Positions 44,095-55,105 of a stretch of DNA of 64,000 nucleotides are shown here, piece by piece (the first letter of the stretch is position 1; each line of letters opens with the position of its first letter). This DNA comes from Chamaecyparis obtusa (Eukaryota; Streptophyta; Pinopsida; Cupressales; Cupressaceae): positions 585,501 through 649,500 of the forward strand of contig BSBK01003566.1 in NCBI GenBank assembly GCA_027943335.1. The letters are read 5' to 3'. The translations under genes and the position numbers were made by a program. A model generated the notes under the pieces. It saw nothing but the letters and a program-made list of their open reading frames with translations, was not told the DNA's origin and searched no databases.

Positions 44095-45890
44095 GCCTTA
44101 CCTTTTTTTGGAGAAACAAGAATGGTTGGGCGGGCCTAATCACTACCTTTATCATTAGTGATGTCGATGATGACCGGTCTAGTAGGATTCTTTTCTTTAA
44201 CTGATACTTCTACTCCTAGTACACCTTTTCCTTTACCGATGTCAATGGCAGGTGGCTCAGTGGTCTTTTGGCATGCTTCTTCTGCCTGTTTTTGGGTCTA
44301 AAGAAGTTTTGTCCATGTTGCTGCACCTTCCTCATGAACCTTCTCAGCTTCTCCAATAAGCATTTGACCGATCCTCCTCTTTATCAGGAAATTTTGCTTG
44401 TGCAGTTTGGCTTGGTGAGTGGCCTTGTCCAGAGTGAGATGGTTTTGAACCTCAAGCAGAGCTCGAATCCTCGACTCCTTTTCTCTGTCCATTGAAGCTT
44501 TCCATCTAGCTTCAAGAATTTCTTGGAGATCGTCAAGAACAACTTTATGAAGTTCAGTGGGAGAAAGGTTGAATTTGTGAATACAGTGTACTACTGCTTC
44601 TATTTTTCTCCTATCTTCTTCATGAGTGTTGGGTACCGGTTGTGCTCTCTTCCTTTGAGCTTTGGGTTGATTAGTCACCGGTTTCTTCTTTGGTGTGGAG
44701 ATCCTCTTTACATATACATTCTTGATTGGTGCCCTTTTCTTTAGATTCTCCTGAATCTCTTCACAGATACCAAACCGGTAAGCTTTGAGATCTAGGTCAT
44801 CTTCTTGTAATGCATCTGCATATGCCTTTGTTGTCTTGGAGGTGATCTCGTAACCCAGTTCAAGAGCATACTCGGTTCTGGGTTCCACAGCTTGACTGAT
44901 GCAGTGGTCGATGGATACCAAAAAACACACATCATCTTTGTATGAGTCAACAATAGTTGATGGCACCCTCTCCCTTGCGTGCATTCTAAGCTGGAACACC
45001 TCAAAGTATTCGGTCATGACTTTACTGAACTAGTTTCCCAGTTGGTTGGCCATGTCACTTATCTGGATCATAACTGGCCGGTCAGTTCCCCACATCACTT
45101 TTCCTATTCCCGGGAAAAAATTAGAATAGTAAGAGTAGAGACATACCAGTAGGGTCCCATACTTTAGGGATTTCTTCTTAACGATACCTAGCTTCTTCAA
45201 ATTCTCAAATATCTATCCTCAAAGCATTGAGAAAATATCGTACTGGGCATTATCGTGCATTATCCGATGGGCGGCATGAATGGCTCCTCCCGGTATGCTA
45301 TTTAGGTTACTAGATTGATAGATTTTGTAACCTATCACAACGGATGCGAACCGAACTCCTTTGTCTTCAATGTCGTTGACAGTCATTAGCCGACTATCAA
45401 ATTTTGACTTGGTCAATCTGGTGACTACGGCATTGGAGATGGTTCTTCGAGTGAGTGCTTCCCCTTTGTCACTGTACCTGGTTACTCTATGCAGGTCTTC
45501 CTTCGTGATTTGATTGCATGCTCCTTTTGTGAGCCAGAATCCAAGTTCATGTACACAATTAAGAACCAGTCAAATCCAGTTGGGTCGGAAGACGGTCGGG
45601 TAACAGACTCCGTTGATTAGCCCAGACGACACCAACTTTGTGTATTTGACAGGAAGCTTTCCATCTTCGCATAGCGAGAGGTACTCGCTTTGAATGAAAG
45701 TCTCTCCCAATTCTTCTTGCTTGGCGTGAACGAAGGCCGTGACATCTTCAGTCATGAGGACTCCATTTGGCACAGAAGATAGCACACCAGCCATGTCGTT
45801 TTCCCTGTTTTGAACCGCTATAATGTCGTAGCCAGGTCGGTCGACTTGGTTGCCTTTGATCAGCTTAACAGTGGAGGATGATGATGCCAT
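44095..45890 (-). pseudogene. Inner element ORF2, 5' half (unknown protein behind its own TATA box)
   Basis: ATG at 45890 (MASSSSTVKLIKGNQVDRPG) opens a 106-aa frame. Readable protein continues past stops at about 45570, 45219 and 45018 through MTEYFEVFQLRMHAR (239 aa, 45017-44298) to about 44095, where the PDS5-like element interrupts it. The N-terminal ~300 residues look globular. Then comes a basic region (KKKPVTNQPKAQRKRAQPVP) and a helical region (RIRALLEVQNHLTLDKATHQ). No similarity to env, gag or pol was recognised. It is preceded by a TATA box at 46046-46037 and a leader of about 150 bases, so it may have been expressed from its own promoter. Confidence 0.6.
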
Positions 45891-46036
45891 TTCTTATCAA
45901 CCGGTTTATACAGAAAGTAGCTTGATCGGTCTTATAGACAATATCTTACGATGATCAAAGCACGAGAATATTCCTCAAGCATAAGAGATTGTTAATCACA
46001 AATCGCAAAGTAAAAGAAAATGAGTAATTCTCCTTT

Positions 46037-46046
46037 CTTTATATAG
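46037..46046 (-). promoter_or_regulatory. Internal TATA box upstream of ORF2
   Basis: The minus strand reads CTATATAAAG, a strong plant TATA box, about 150 bases before the ORF2 ATG at 45890. It lies inside the retroelement, well downstream of the LTR, in a gap of about 320 bases between gag end and ORF2. Confidence 0.6.
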
Positions 46047-46215
46047 AGTTAGGGCATAATAGTAATTACCAAACGGTAACTATTTGTTAACGGCTACAGC
46101 ATTAATTACCTTACCTAACCTTTCTTTCCTTTTTCGCCAACCGATATTCAAGCTTTTTGGTTGAGCAAACCCCAGTTGATCAAGGCTTACTTGTCCGGTC
46201 TTTCTTGCAAACTAA

Positions 46216-47655
46216 GTGAGTTTAATACTCACCAGTTCTACCGGGTACAGTAGATGGGCTACCAATTCCCTCTAAGCCCTTCAAGCTCAGTTTGCTGAAG
46301 AGATCACCATCACCAGACGATGATCTTCCCTCTGTCTTTTCCTAAGCGGAGCTCTTTGATTCCTTCTTGAACCAAATCTTCTTTACTTCCTTCTCGGTCT
46401 CTTTTCCTCCATTGTTCTTCTTATTGGAAGACGAGGTCTTCACCATCGGTTTGATCGATCCTTTTCTTTTGTTCATTGATCGGTTCCTACAATCTTTAGC
46501 TAGGTGTCCAACTTTGTTGTAGGTGTAACAGACTACCCCGGTTGCCTTCCATGGATTTACCCTTCTCTTGTTAGGTGATTTGCACCAAAAGTCATTATGA
46601 CTATGCATGCCACAGTTAGCACAGTTGGTTGTGCTCCAGTTCTTATTTCTTTTGGGGAATACTGGTCTTGGTGGGGATCTGAATGCCATTGTTTTGGATC
46701 TGCACTCATCAACTTTGTGTCCAAACTTGTTGCATGCGTAGCAGTAGCCTTTGAAGCTTCCCCTACTTCCACTAGACACACTCGTGGGGCGAGACCAGCA
46801 TTCAATGGTCTTGTGGCCATTCTTGTAACAGTTTTTGCAGTAACTATCGGTTGGCTTTACCAGTGCGTTTCTACAGTTACTTATTTTATGGCCCGATTTC
46901 CCACAGTGATTGCAAGAAGTGTTGAAGGTCTTTTTACTTTTTTGTTCTGTCGGTTTCTTCTTTTCCTTCTTGCTTTTGTTGGCTCCAAATGACTCACTGG
47001 TTTCCTTGGTATCTTGTCCGGTGAACCCAAGTCCTGTTGGGTCCTTGTGCTTTCTTTGAGCTTTGAGTTGCTCATCAAGTTTGACCAAGCTTTCGTTGTA
47101 TCTTCTGAGGGTTTCATTCCTTTCTTCAAGTTGTTTCATCTATTCCTTCAGTTGATACAGCTCAATTGCTAGCCTCTTGCATGCATCATCTTTATCATGC
47201 CAAATCTTTTGCATGTTGGCATTTTCTTGAGTGACTATTTGCATGTCTTCTTGAAGTTGCAGAACGACAAGATCGCTTTCCCTTACAGCTTCCTCTGTCA
47301 GATTCCTTGCTCTCTCCGAGATTGTTAATGACTTCACTGCAGTGTTTCTTTCATCTTCAACTTTCCTCTTTTTCTCAATCAGTTCAGTCATTCTTAGGGC
47401 ATTATCTTCCTGCTCCCTCTTTAGGTTGGAGATTTGATCGGTTAGGATCTAGTTCCTCTCCATGAGCTCAGAGACTACCTCCTCAGCTTCATCTGATCCA
47501 CTTTGCCCAGAGAGTTCATCAATAGTTTCATTGCTCTCACTCAACTGCAGAGCCAGCTCCTTTCTTTTTGCAAGGGATCTTCTCAGCCTATTCTCTAGAG
47601 AGGGAATGATGTCATTGGCTTCCTCAAGCTGCTTTTGATACCTATAACCCTCCAT
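46216..47655 (-). pseudogene. Inner element gag-like protein: coiled coil plus five zinc knuckles
   Basis: ATG at 47655 (MEGYRYQKQLEEANDIIPSL) lies 44 bases from the PBS. The first ~200 residues are heptad-rich coiled coil (47655-47140, 47139-47020). Then come five CCHC-type knuckles in the frame 47139-46342: CNHCGKSGHKISNC, CKNCYKNGHKTIEC, CYACNKFGHKVDEC, CANCGMHSHNDFWC (spacing kept), and CYTYNKVGHLAKDC, whose second Cys is Tyr. A tail with GDGDLFSKLSLKGLEGIGS continues past a stop at 46342 to about 46216. Stops at 47449, 47140 and 46342 disrupt it. The usual capsid fold of copia gag is not visible; an RNA-binding, self-associating structural protein is the likely role. Confidence 0.72.
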
Positions 47656-47698
47656 GATCTTTTTCTCAAGCGGTTAAGCTTTATATCTAAGAGAACTT

Positions 47699-47711
47699 GG
47701 CTTTGATACCA
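47699..47711 (-). other. Primer-binding site of inner element
   Basis: The minus strand reads TGGTATCAAAGCC, two bases inside the 5' LTR end at 47714. Complementary to initiator tRNA-Met with one mismatch. Confidence 0.85.
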
Positions 47712-47713
47712 AT

Positions 47714-48751
47714 TGTTATTCCTAACCGGTTACTAAGAGGGGGGGGTGAATCAGTAAATACTATTTCTATTTCCAATTAAAACTTGTATAAAGATTCTTG
47801 CAAGATAAACAGAATGTAAATGACCATTCACAAACAAAAATAGAAATACTCAGATCAACACATCATTTATACATGGAAACCCTCAGTTAGAAGGAAAAAA
47901 CCACGGTTGGACAGAGCTCACAACTTCACTACTACAGTAATAAAGACGCTCTATTAGGAGCTTACAAAGCACTTGCAAGAGTGTTACTCAGTAAAGGGAT
48001 TTGGTAGAAGACTGGTTAAGATCTTGACTCTGTCAGGAGCCACCTTGTTACAGGACTTTCAACATCAACTAAGATGCTACCCATTTAACGGATTTATACA
48101 AAGAACCTATTAGGGTTCACCCTGATAGAGGGATTTGAATATGCTTTCACAGTATAAAAGCAATGATCTTAATTGACGCTCTCTGTCTAATTAGATCATA
48201 CCTGTTGACCTTCCTATTCTGTCTAGTTGTTGATCCTTTCTCCCTTTCACCTCTGTGACCGTAGCTTCTCTCAGAAGATAACTCTCTCCTGCTCTGTATA
48301 TTCAACGACTCTACTTTTGTGTCCTATGACCTGTTATTTATAAGAAATCAATCTTATTATTAAAACCTAACTTATAGAACTGCCAGGCTGTAAACTCAAC
48401 CATAAATCATGCAGCAAAAAGCTTTGCGAGATGATCTCTAAGTTTACCTTGAAACATCCGTGTAGAAATAAAACTAACTCCTGTTAAAAAGCTAACTCCA
48501 GATCTAAACAGTGGATACTCCGCATATTCCGGTTTTAACTTAAACAGCTCACATACACCGGTGCGAATTGAGGTGCTATTGACCGGTATCAATATCATAC
48601 CCGGTTGTCCATATAATAAGACTCTTATACCCGATTCATATCCTTTCCTACTTGGTCTACCGGTACCTATACTCTGTTTGGTCTACCGGTTTACTGGTGG
48701 GATTGATGTATGCTTTTCACTTATCCAATGACAATCTTAAATATGCTAACA
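47714..48751 (-). repeat. 5' LTR of inner element
   Basis: Plus-strand termini are TGTTATTCCTAACCGG and ATATGCTAACA. Matches 33967-34959 at roughly 94-95%, and matches the solo LTR 27314-28440 in reverse orientation at its ends. Contains a G run (47741-47748) seen as a C run in the solo copy, and recurring ACCGG motifs. Confidence 0.9.
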
Positions 48752-48826
48752 TCGACACTATCTCATTCGCACAATTTCAAGTTCATATGCTCAAATTATA
48801 GCCAAAAAATTGAAGGTAGGTCAAAA
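48752..48826. repeat. 75-bp direct repeat abutting the inner element (right copy)
   Basis: Begins directly after the LTR end at 48751 and matches 33892-33966 with about six differences; after GTAGGTCAAAA the two flanks diverge. Confidence 0.85.
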
Positions 48827-49625
48827 TGCAATCTAAAGGCTTGAAAGGGGCTGATTAGGTGGCGTTTGTACTACAAATGTCAACGGAATATGCTCAAAAT
48901 ATTCCTTGTTGCCAGGAAAAAAAGATGACCTACCAAAAAAAAAAGATTCTTGGCAAAATATTCAATTGAGTTCCAAAATATATTGTAGAATATTCTAATA
49001 ATCTAAAGCAACCAATGGAATCTTGGTCTAAGCAACATTGGCATGTGCATGTACAATGCAAATGTTGCCCATAATTTGGGTCTGTGCATGACTCCTATTC
49101 CTTGTTTTGCAAAATAAAATTTTAATGTTTGCCAAAAACTAAGTAGATTTTCCAAAAAAAATTGGAACAAATTTTCTTTGAGCCTATAAATTTTTTACCA
49201 ATAGAAGGGTAGGGCTATTGCAGGAGTCCATACGACCATACAAGTCCTTACAAATTCATACAATCATATGGATTTCCATACCTGAGGGTTTGATTCCAAA
49301 AAATGTTTGCTCCAAAATTCACTCATCCCAATTTTAACAAATTGATAGGCTTTTTTAGGATTTTTGGGCCTTCTAAGCATGATAGTGAGGTCCATTTCGC
49401 TCCACAATGCCCAGATTTTTTGTTGACCCCCGGATTTTGCCTCGGTTTGCATGCCCTCAACCAAATTGACCCAAAGCTTCACTACTCAGATTTTGACGAA
49501 ACGACGATCGATCTGTGTTTAGGGATGTTGTGAACATGATAGCGACCTTCGTTTGAGTCCAATGTGCACAGAAAAATTGCTCAAGGTCAAATCTCTCAAG
49601 AATATGGACAAGAACTTAGCAAATC

Positions 49626-49639
49626 AAGTTCTGATGCCA
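49626..49639 (-). other. Primer-binding site of outer copia element
   Basis: The minus strand reads TGGCATCAGAACTT directly at the LTR edge, a tRNA-Met-type PBS with two changes from TGGTATCAGAGC. Confidence 0.75.
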
Positions 49640-50034
49640 TGTGACAGTTGATGATGATTTTAACCCACAAGCCAAGAATCATCTACAAGCACACCACCTG
49701 TCACAAAAAAAGCAAGATAATTTGCTCAACACAACCTTAGAAGTCTATATTGATTGCACAAAATAAATTGAGATTACAAAATGGGATTAATTATCATGCA
49801 TAGATGAATTGCTTTTATAGAAACCAATAGCCCTAAAAATAGAGAAAATCAAATTAAAGCAAGAAAAGCAAATCAAAACCCAACTAGACTCAACTAGGCT
49901 AAATTAGACTCAACTAAGTGAACTTAAGCTATGCATGCATGTGCAAACATGTGCTCAATTAAGCATAAGAGTATCCTTGAGAGCACGTGCATAATTATGA
50001 AATGCAACAATATGCAAATGTGCATGATGCAACA
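49640..50034 (-). repeat. 5' LTR of outer copia element
   Basis: Starts TGTGACAGTTGATGATG and ends GCATGATGCAACA (plus strand), matching 30564-30977 along its length with many substitutions, so the element is old. Confidence 0.82.
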
Positions 50035-50505
50035 TATATGCATGCTCTAAAATAACAATTCGCACCTGAATGCTCACTTTCAGCAAATTGTGAAGAGTTT
50101 GCAATGTCATTGTTCATCATTGGGAGCATCATGAGGATTATTGTAGGTTTTCCAACAACATATCCTTGCTTGTCTTCCATTTGCAGAAAGAGTTTCGTCA
50201 AACTGTAAAAAGATTCAGTTTAGAGAGGCATCGTGGATAAAAGTTTTTCCCACAATGGTTGGCAACAATACACCGTCTTTTGGCAGTCATAAAAATATCT
50301 TAGCAGATTTATCCATTAGTTCGGTGTAGGTTTTCAAGGGTTACAGCTATGGGTTTCATCTTTGTTTTTCATATTCAAACTTCTACACTAGTTTCCATAG
50401 ACTTTCTAGTTATCAAAGAACAATATACAAAAGTTTTTAAAAATGAATTGCATTTCACATCATTTTCCATTCTTCATTCAACGGCCCAGGATTTATTGTG
50501 AAGTT
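50035..50505. other. Spacer, nothing recognised
   Basis: Non-coding AT-rich DNA between the outer copia element and the second gypsy LTR copy; no repeats noticed. Confidence 0.4.
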
Positions 50506-51222
50506 CATGTTGATGCGAGTTTTATGCCAGTACAACATGCAGAATCGAACACTCAATATTCCAGGACGAAACACCAAATATCAAATCCTCTCTTGAATAA
50601 GGATGCTCATATGTTAAACAATGTATATGGATTGTGTGATCAAATGAGACAACACGAAGGTTCTTTCTTATTGAGGACTTAGTTGTAATGATGTGATATG
50701 TTGGGTATCACAAAGGGACTTACGTTGTTCAATCAATGGACATCAACTACTTCAACTACTTCCAACCAAACAAATTACAAAGAGATAAGGGTTTAGGAAG
50801 GCTATTCTACTCCTAGAATGCAAGAGATAATGAATATCTCTATGACTCTACTAGACTTAGGTCTAGCCATCAACATCAACCAAGCTAGTGTGATTTCCTA
50901 GGGTAAATGTAAGATGTTCAAACTATCACCATTCCATTAACACCATCCATCGATGCATATCAATCTGCAAGCAATAATCGAACTAAAGCTCATAAATGTC
51001 ATTCGACCATGCAAAGCAAACTTAATATCAATTAGCAGCTAGTGGTTTGGTCTAAGCGAGTTCACCAAAGATGCATCAAAAATATCTTCCATTCAAGTAA
51101 ACACTACTTTTAATCAACATGAAATAAAATCCTAATCTAAGTGAGGAAATGTAGAAACCATGCAATCCTCCAAAGTAACACAAGCCATCCACCATGAAGA
51201 CCAACAATGAATTAGCAATTAC

Positions 51223-51874
51223 CATAGACGGAAAACTCGGACTCGGCAAAAACTCGCCAAGCCTAAAAAAAAGTCGGGAAAAACACGGGGAAAAACTCGG
51301 GAACTTAAAAAATCGCTTAAATTTAATTAGAAATGCATTTATTTTGCAAAATTCAATGAGAAGATGCATCCAATGAGTTAATTAATGAGAACAAAAAAGA
51401 AACAAGTTGAGTTTAGATATATATAAACGCAAAGTGGGTACAAAATCGCATTCTCATGCGGAATGTTGATGGCTGGAAGCAAAATAGTAAATAATTTCTA
51501 TAAAACTAAAAGTAAATACATCATTACAATTACATCTTCCTCTTCCTAGCTCTACTATCAAATAAGGGAGAGGATCTACAGGGTCTAGTCTTAGAAGTAG
51601 AACGTTGCGCTGGACGTGACTGTGCCTCCCCTCGAATCCACCTCCAATACTTTGCAATCACCTCGCAAGAGCTTGGAAACCTCTTTTTCTCCTCCACTCA
51701 CAAACCAAATCACTGCAAACAAAAAACAATGACCAAAAATGTCATTTTTTGTGTTTTAACACAAGAGGACAAGCACAAGAGAGTTTTTCCAAAAAACTTT
51801 GCGAATTTTTCCTGCGAGTTTTTCTCTACAAAAACTCGAGACTCAACGATTAATTGGAAATTAGTCAAACTATG
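51223..51874 (+). mobile_element. Non-autonomous hAT-type DNA transposon with 8-bp TSD
   Basis: Starts CATAGACGG and ends AACTATG (5-bp inverted ends CATAG/CTATG). It is flanked by perfect GCAATTAC at 51215-51222 and 51875-51882. The undisturbed site is seen in the first LTR copy around 3800-3812. Subterminal AAACTCGG / CGAGTTTTT motifs match the hAT remnant ending at 19968. No transposase frame is recognised in the 652 bp. Confidence 0.88.
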
Positions 51875-53938
51875 GCAATTACTTTGATAGCATTATGGCA
51901 ACAATTTCTCCAAGTCTCTCCTCCTACTCTACTCGATATCTAAAACTAATCTCCTCAATCTAATGAATTACAAATGAGAAGGCTTGGCCTTTTATAATTG
52001 TTTGATTACAATGAAGGCTCTAATCGATTCAAGATTAAGGACCCAGATTATGTCAACAAGGCCCTCATATAACTAATTGCTACAAGCATTAAATGCTTGC
52101 CAAGCCAATTACAATGAAGGCACCACCTTGTGAGCCAATGAGAAAATTACAATGCTTTTGAGAGCCAAGGAGAAAAAAGGTTAGGTAGAGACATGATATG
52201 GACTCTATATGTACACTTGGCATGATTTGATTGAATGTGCTTGAACACATGCAACTAGAGCTTTCTAGTTAGTTGAAAATGAGTGGGTGCCACCTCAACA
52301 TCCTTATCTTATAAACTTGACTAATATCTCTTGATAATCTACATTTTCCAGCCTTAGCTTGATGGTGATGGCATGTAAATTGATTCATCTTCATGAACTT
52401 TTCATCCTTGTTCTTGGAAATTTTATGATTTTTAACTTCTTGACCTTGATATTCTTGAAGTGATGAAATCCTTCATTGTTTGGACCATCAAAACGAACTT
52501 GGATTTCCAAAGGAAATTCAAGTTTCAATAATTTTCTCCACTTGTAGACTTGCAAATTTGTTCATCCTCCTTGTTCCTTGGTCTTTGAACTCTTTCGTGA
52601 TCTCGTTCTTTGAGTCTGCATTTTCAACCTCGAAGCATCATCTTTCTTGAAGTCTTGAGCTTGATCTTGTCATAATCCTTCTTTGTCCACGAGCACCCTT
52701 TCCTTGCAAAATAAGAGAAAACCTTTATTAAGCTCACAAGATGATAAGTATAAACAATATTGAGGAAATCAAAAAGCTTACATGATATGAAATTGCATCT
52801 AGATTTGTTTTAAATCAACTTTTTTCTTCTACTAAACCAACTTGATCAAGAATTCTCATCGATATAAGGAAGCAAATTGCACTTTGACCATGAATTTTCT
52901 TTGGTCCAAGGCCAGATTTTCATATTTTTCACGAAAATGTTGATCCTATAACCCACTTGAATCAGGCTTGTTTTGATGAGGAACCCTGATTTATACCCTG
53001 AAATGTTTATATTTCCATGCAAGAATCAACATAGAGGGCACAAATTTAAGGTCTCTCAGAACTGGAGTCCTAAGAGAGGGACGGATTCCACCATGTTGTC
53101 ATGATTGGAGTCCTAAGAGGGGGTCGGATTCCACCCTATTATCGAGACTTCCATTTGCATGTTAACCCCCAAAATCATAAATTCATTGCCCCTTGCTTAC
53201 CTTTCGTGTCTTAGACTTTATTTTCCATGATTTTTTCTTCATCATTGATCTCATTTTCGTTGGATCTGCTCTTCAAATTCTGATTGTAAGACTTAGAACT
53301 TTCCTTGATTCATTTCTTCACTCACTCCTCTTGGTTTCTTTCAGCAATGCAAACTAGAATTTCACCTCATGCTCGATTGGAGACAATCTTATCTTGGGCG
53401 GAATATTAGAGGGTCTCGGGACTGATTGAGGAAAGGGCAAAATTTCAATAGCTGTTAGAACTGGAGTCCTGGGACCAGGTCGGATTCCAACCTGCTCTCA
53501 CGATTATTTCAAAGGGTGGAAAAATTTGCTTAAGTGTGTTGTCTTGTAACTCATTGAGAGCTGGTCGGAATTACGAGGGTCAAGTGGTAGTGCGGAACAT
53601 AAAATATAACATTTTTAATTTCTTATACTTTTAAGTTATATTTTATGTACATACTGTCAAGATGTTTGAGAGTGGTTTGAGATCTTTAGGAGTTATAATG
53701 GAGATTCTAGATTTTGGTAGATCCTAAAAATTTTCAAACTCAACCAAATTTCAATAATCAACACGCTTCCATCAATGTTCTTTTCCATAACTTTTCCTGA
53801 TTTTCTAAGATAGATTTGATACTGGAACAAGGATTTTCCAAGAATTTTCACAACTTTTACTGGATTGGAATTAGGAATCTTTACAGCTTTCCATGCTTTC
53901 AGGTTAAAACTTCATCTCTTCTTGCCTTACGTCTTCAC

Positions 53939-54833
53939 TGTTGATATTTTGGCCTCTACGGCAAAGATCAACATATTGACAATTAAATTCGCAATAATAA
54001 TAAATATGTTGTTTAGATATTATATTTATGGCTAAAATGATCTAACAATATAATAAATATAAGGGGTATATTTATTATATAAGGATCGATTATGCAAATT
54101 AAATATAAATATAAAACAAATATTATTATTATTATTTAGTGGCCCAAGTCAGCCAACTTGTGGTTTGCGAATTTAGTAAATTGCTCATATATAATAAAGC
54201 TCTTGAGGATGGGAAAGAAAACCAAAGACATAACGTTGATCTTCCCTCCATTCTCAATAGTTGTGATTTACATGAGCGAATTGGTGAAGTTGTTGGTTGC
54301 AACATCTTAGAGCTGGGCGAATTCCAAAATAGCGATTAATGTGTGTGCATTCCATCCATTGCTGGGCGCAGAAGTGACTTCTTATAGTCACATTGAAAAG
54401 AGTATTTGATGGCAGCGATCCACATTGAAAGCACGATTTATATAGCAAAATCGTAGGTGTTGTGTTGGTGCCAACTTTACTTGACTCCATTCAAGGGTTT
54501 CGATCAAACCTTGTAGCTTGCACTTCATGCATTTCGATCAGGCTTCATCATTGGAATTACAGATAGGGAGTCCTTGTCAACACCATTGTTAGTGTAGATC
54601 GGAGGTATCTTCAAGGGCTGAAGATTGAACTAATTGAAACGGAATACTTGTTGGAGTGAAGGTGGAATCAGATTTGATGCAATACAAAGGAGGGACTTTG
54701 ACTATAGGATATCTACTTGATTTCCAGGTATCATCTATTCCTCTTTGTCTACTTTATTTCATTTCCCGTGCTTAGTTTTGATAGATCTCTATAGATTGAT
54801 ACATTCCTTGCTATAATCTGGAAAATATTAACA
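53939..54833 (+). repeat. Solo LTR with perfect 5-bp TSD (family 'TGTTGATATTTTGGCC')
   Basis: Begins TGTTGATATTTTGGCCTCTACGG and ends AAAATATTAACA, flanked by TTCAC on both sides (53934-53938, 54834-54838). Same family as 17984-18767. Inserted into the second gypsy LTR copy. Confidence 0.93.
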
Positions 54834-55105
54834 TTCACTTCATCTTTTTACGCTTTGGCTAATTCATTTCATCACAAATGTCTTGACTTCAATTCCACAT
54901 CCTTGACTAGCATGGCCTAGCTCTCACTCATATCTCTGACAGACTTGACTCCCTAGCACACCAAAGTTGCCCAAACTCATCTCTTAGACTTGGAGACATG
55001 AAAATTGTCACTGAACTAAGACTACCTAGGACAACTACCTTGTGGAAAAGTGAAAAGATGGGGTCCCCATTTGCAATGGGGCGATGGTGTGAAAACCTCA
55101 CAACA

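Larger units (their letters stand above)
33967..48751 (-). mobile_element. Inner non-autonomous LTR retrotransposon with gag-like ORF and a second ORF (minus strand)
   Basis: LTRs are at 47714-48751 (5') and 33967-34959 (3', lacking about 43 bp of its outer end). A tRNA-Met-type PBS lies at 47711-47699, and the PPT AAAGGGGAAGAT lies against the 3' LTR (about 34971-34960). In order on the minus strand come a gag-like coding region (47655-46216), an internal TATA box, and ORF2 (45890-44095, resuming at 36949-35254 after the nested element). No protease, integrase, RT or RNase H is recognised. The interior without the 7.1 kb insertion is only about 5.6 kb, so there is no room for an undetected pol. 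The solo LTR at 27314-28440 shows the family is dispersed. Confidence 0.82.
30564..50034 (-). mobile_element. Outer Ty1/copia retrotransposon (minus strand), host of a three-level nest
   Basis: Similar LTRs lie at 30564-30977 (3') and 49640-50034 (5'). A PBS complement at 49626-49639 and a poly-G purine tract (plus-strand C run at 30978-30985) lie just inside the two LTRs. Between them are gag, protease and pre-integrase remnants (32080-33510). The integrase core, RT and RNase H are missing; the region 30986-32080 holds a TRIM element and unidentified DNA instead. Its 5' untranslated part (48752-49625 plus 33511-33966) is split by the second element. It is the oldest layer of the nest. The flanks show no TSD (aaaaa versus tatat). 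Confidence 0.8.
50506..55105 (-). repeat. Second, truncated copy of the 5-kb gypsy LTR
   Basis: Homology to 3064-7492 begins near 50506 (GTGAGTTTTGTTCC / GCGAGTTTTATGCC region) and runs to the shared end CCTCACAACA at 55105. The first ~620 bp of the family (2440-3063) are absent. Two younger insertions interrupt it (51223-51874 and 53939-54833). The hairpin motif seen as GGCGGAATC...GCC in copy 1 is replaced here by GGAGTCCTAAGAG...GGATTCCACC forms (53060-53500), so this part evolves fast. Confidence 0.8.
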
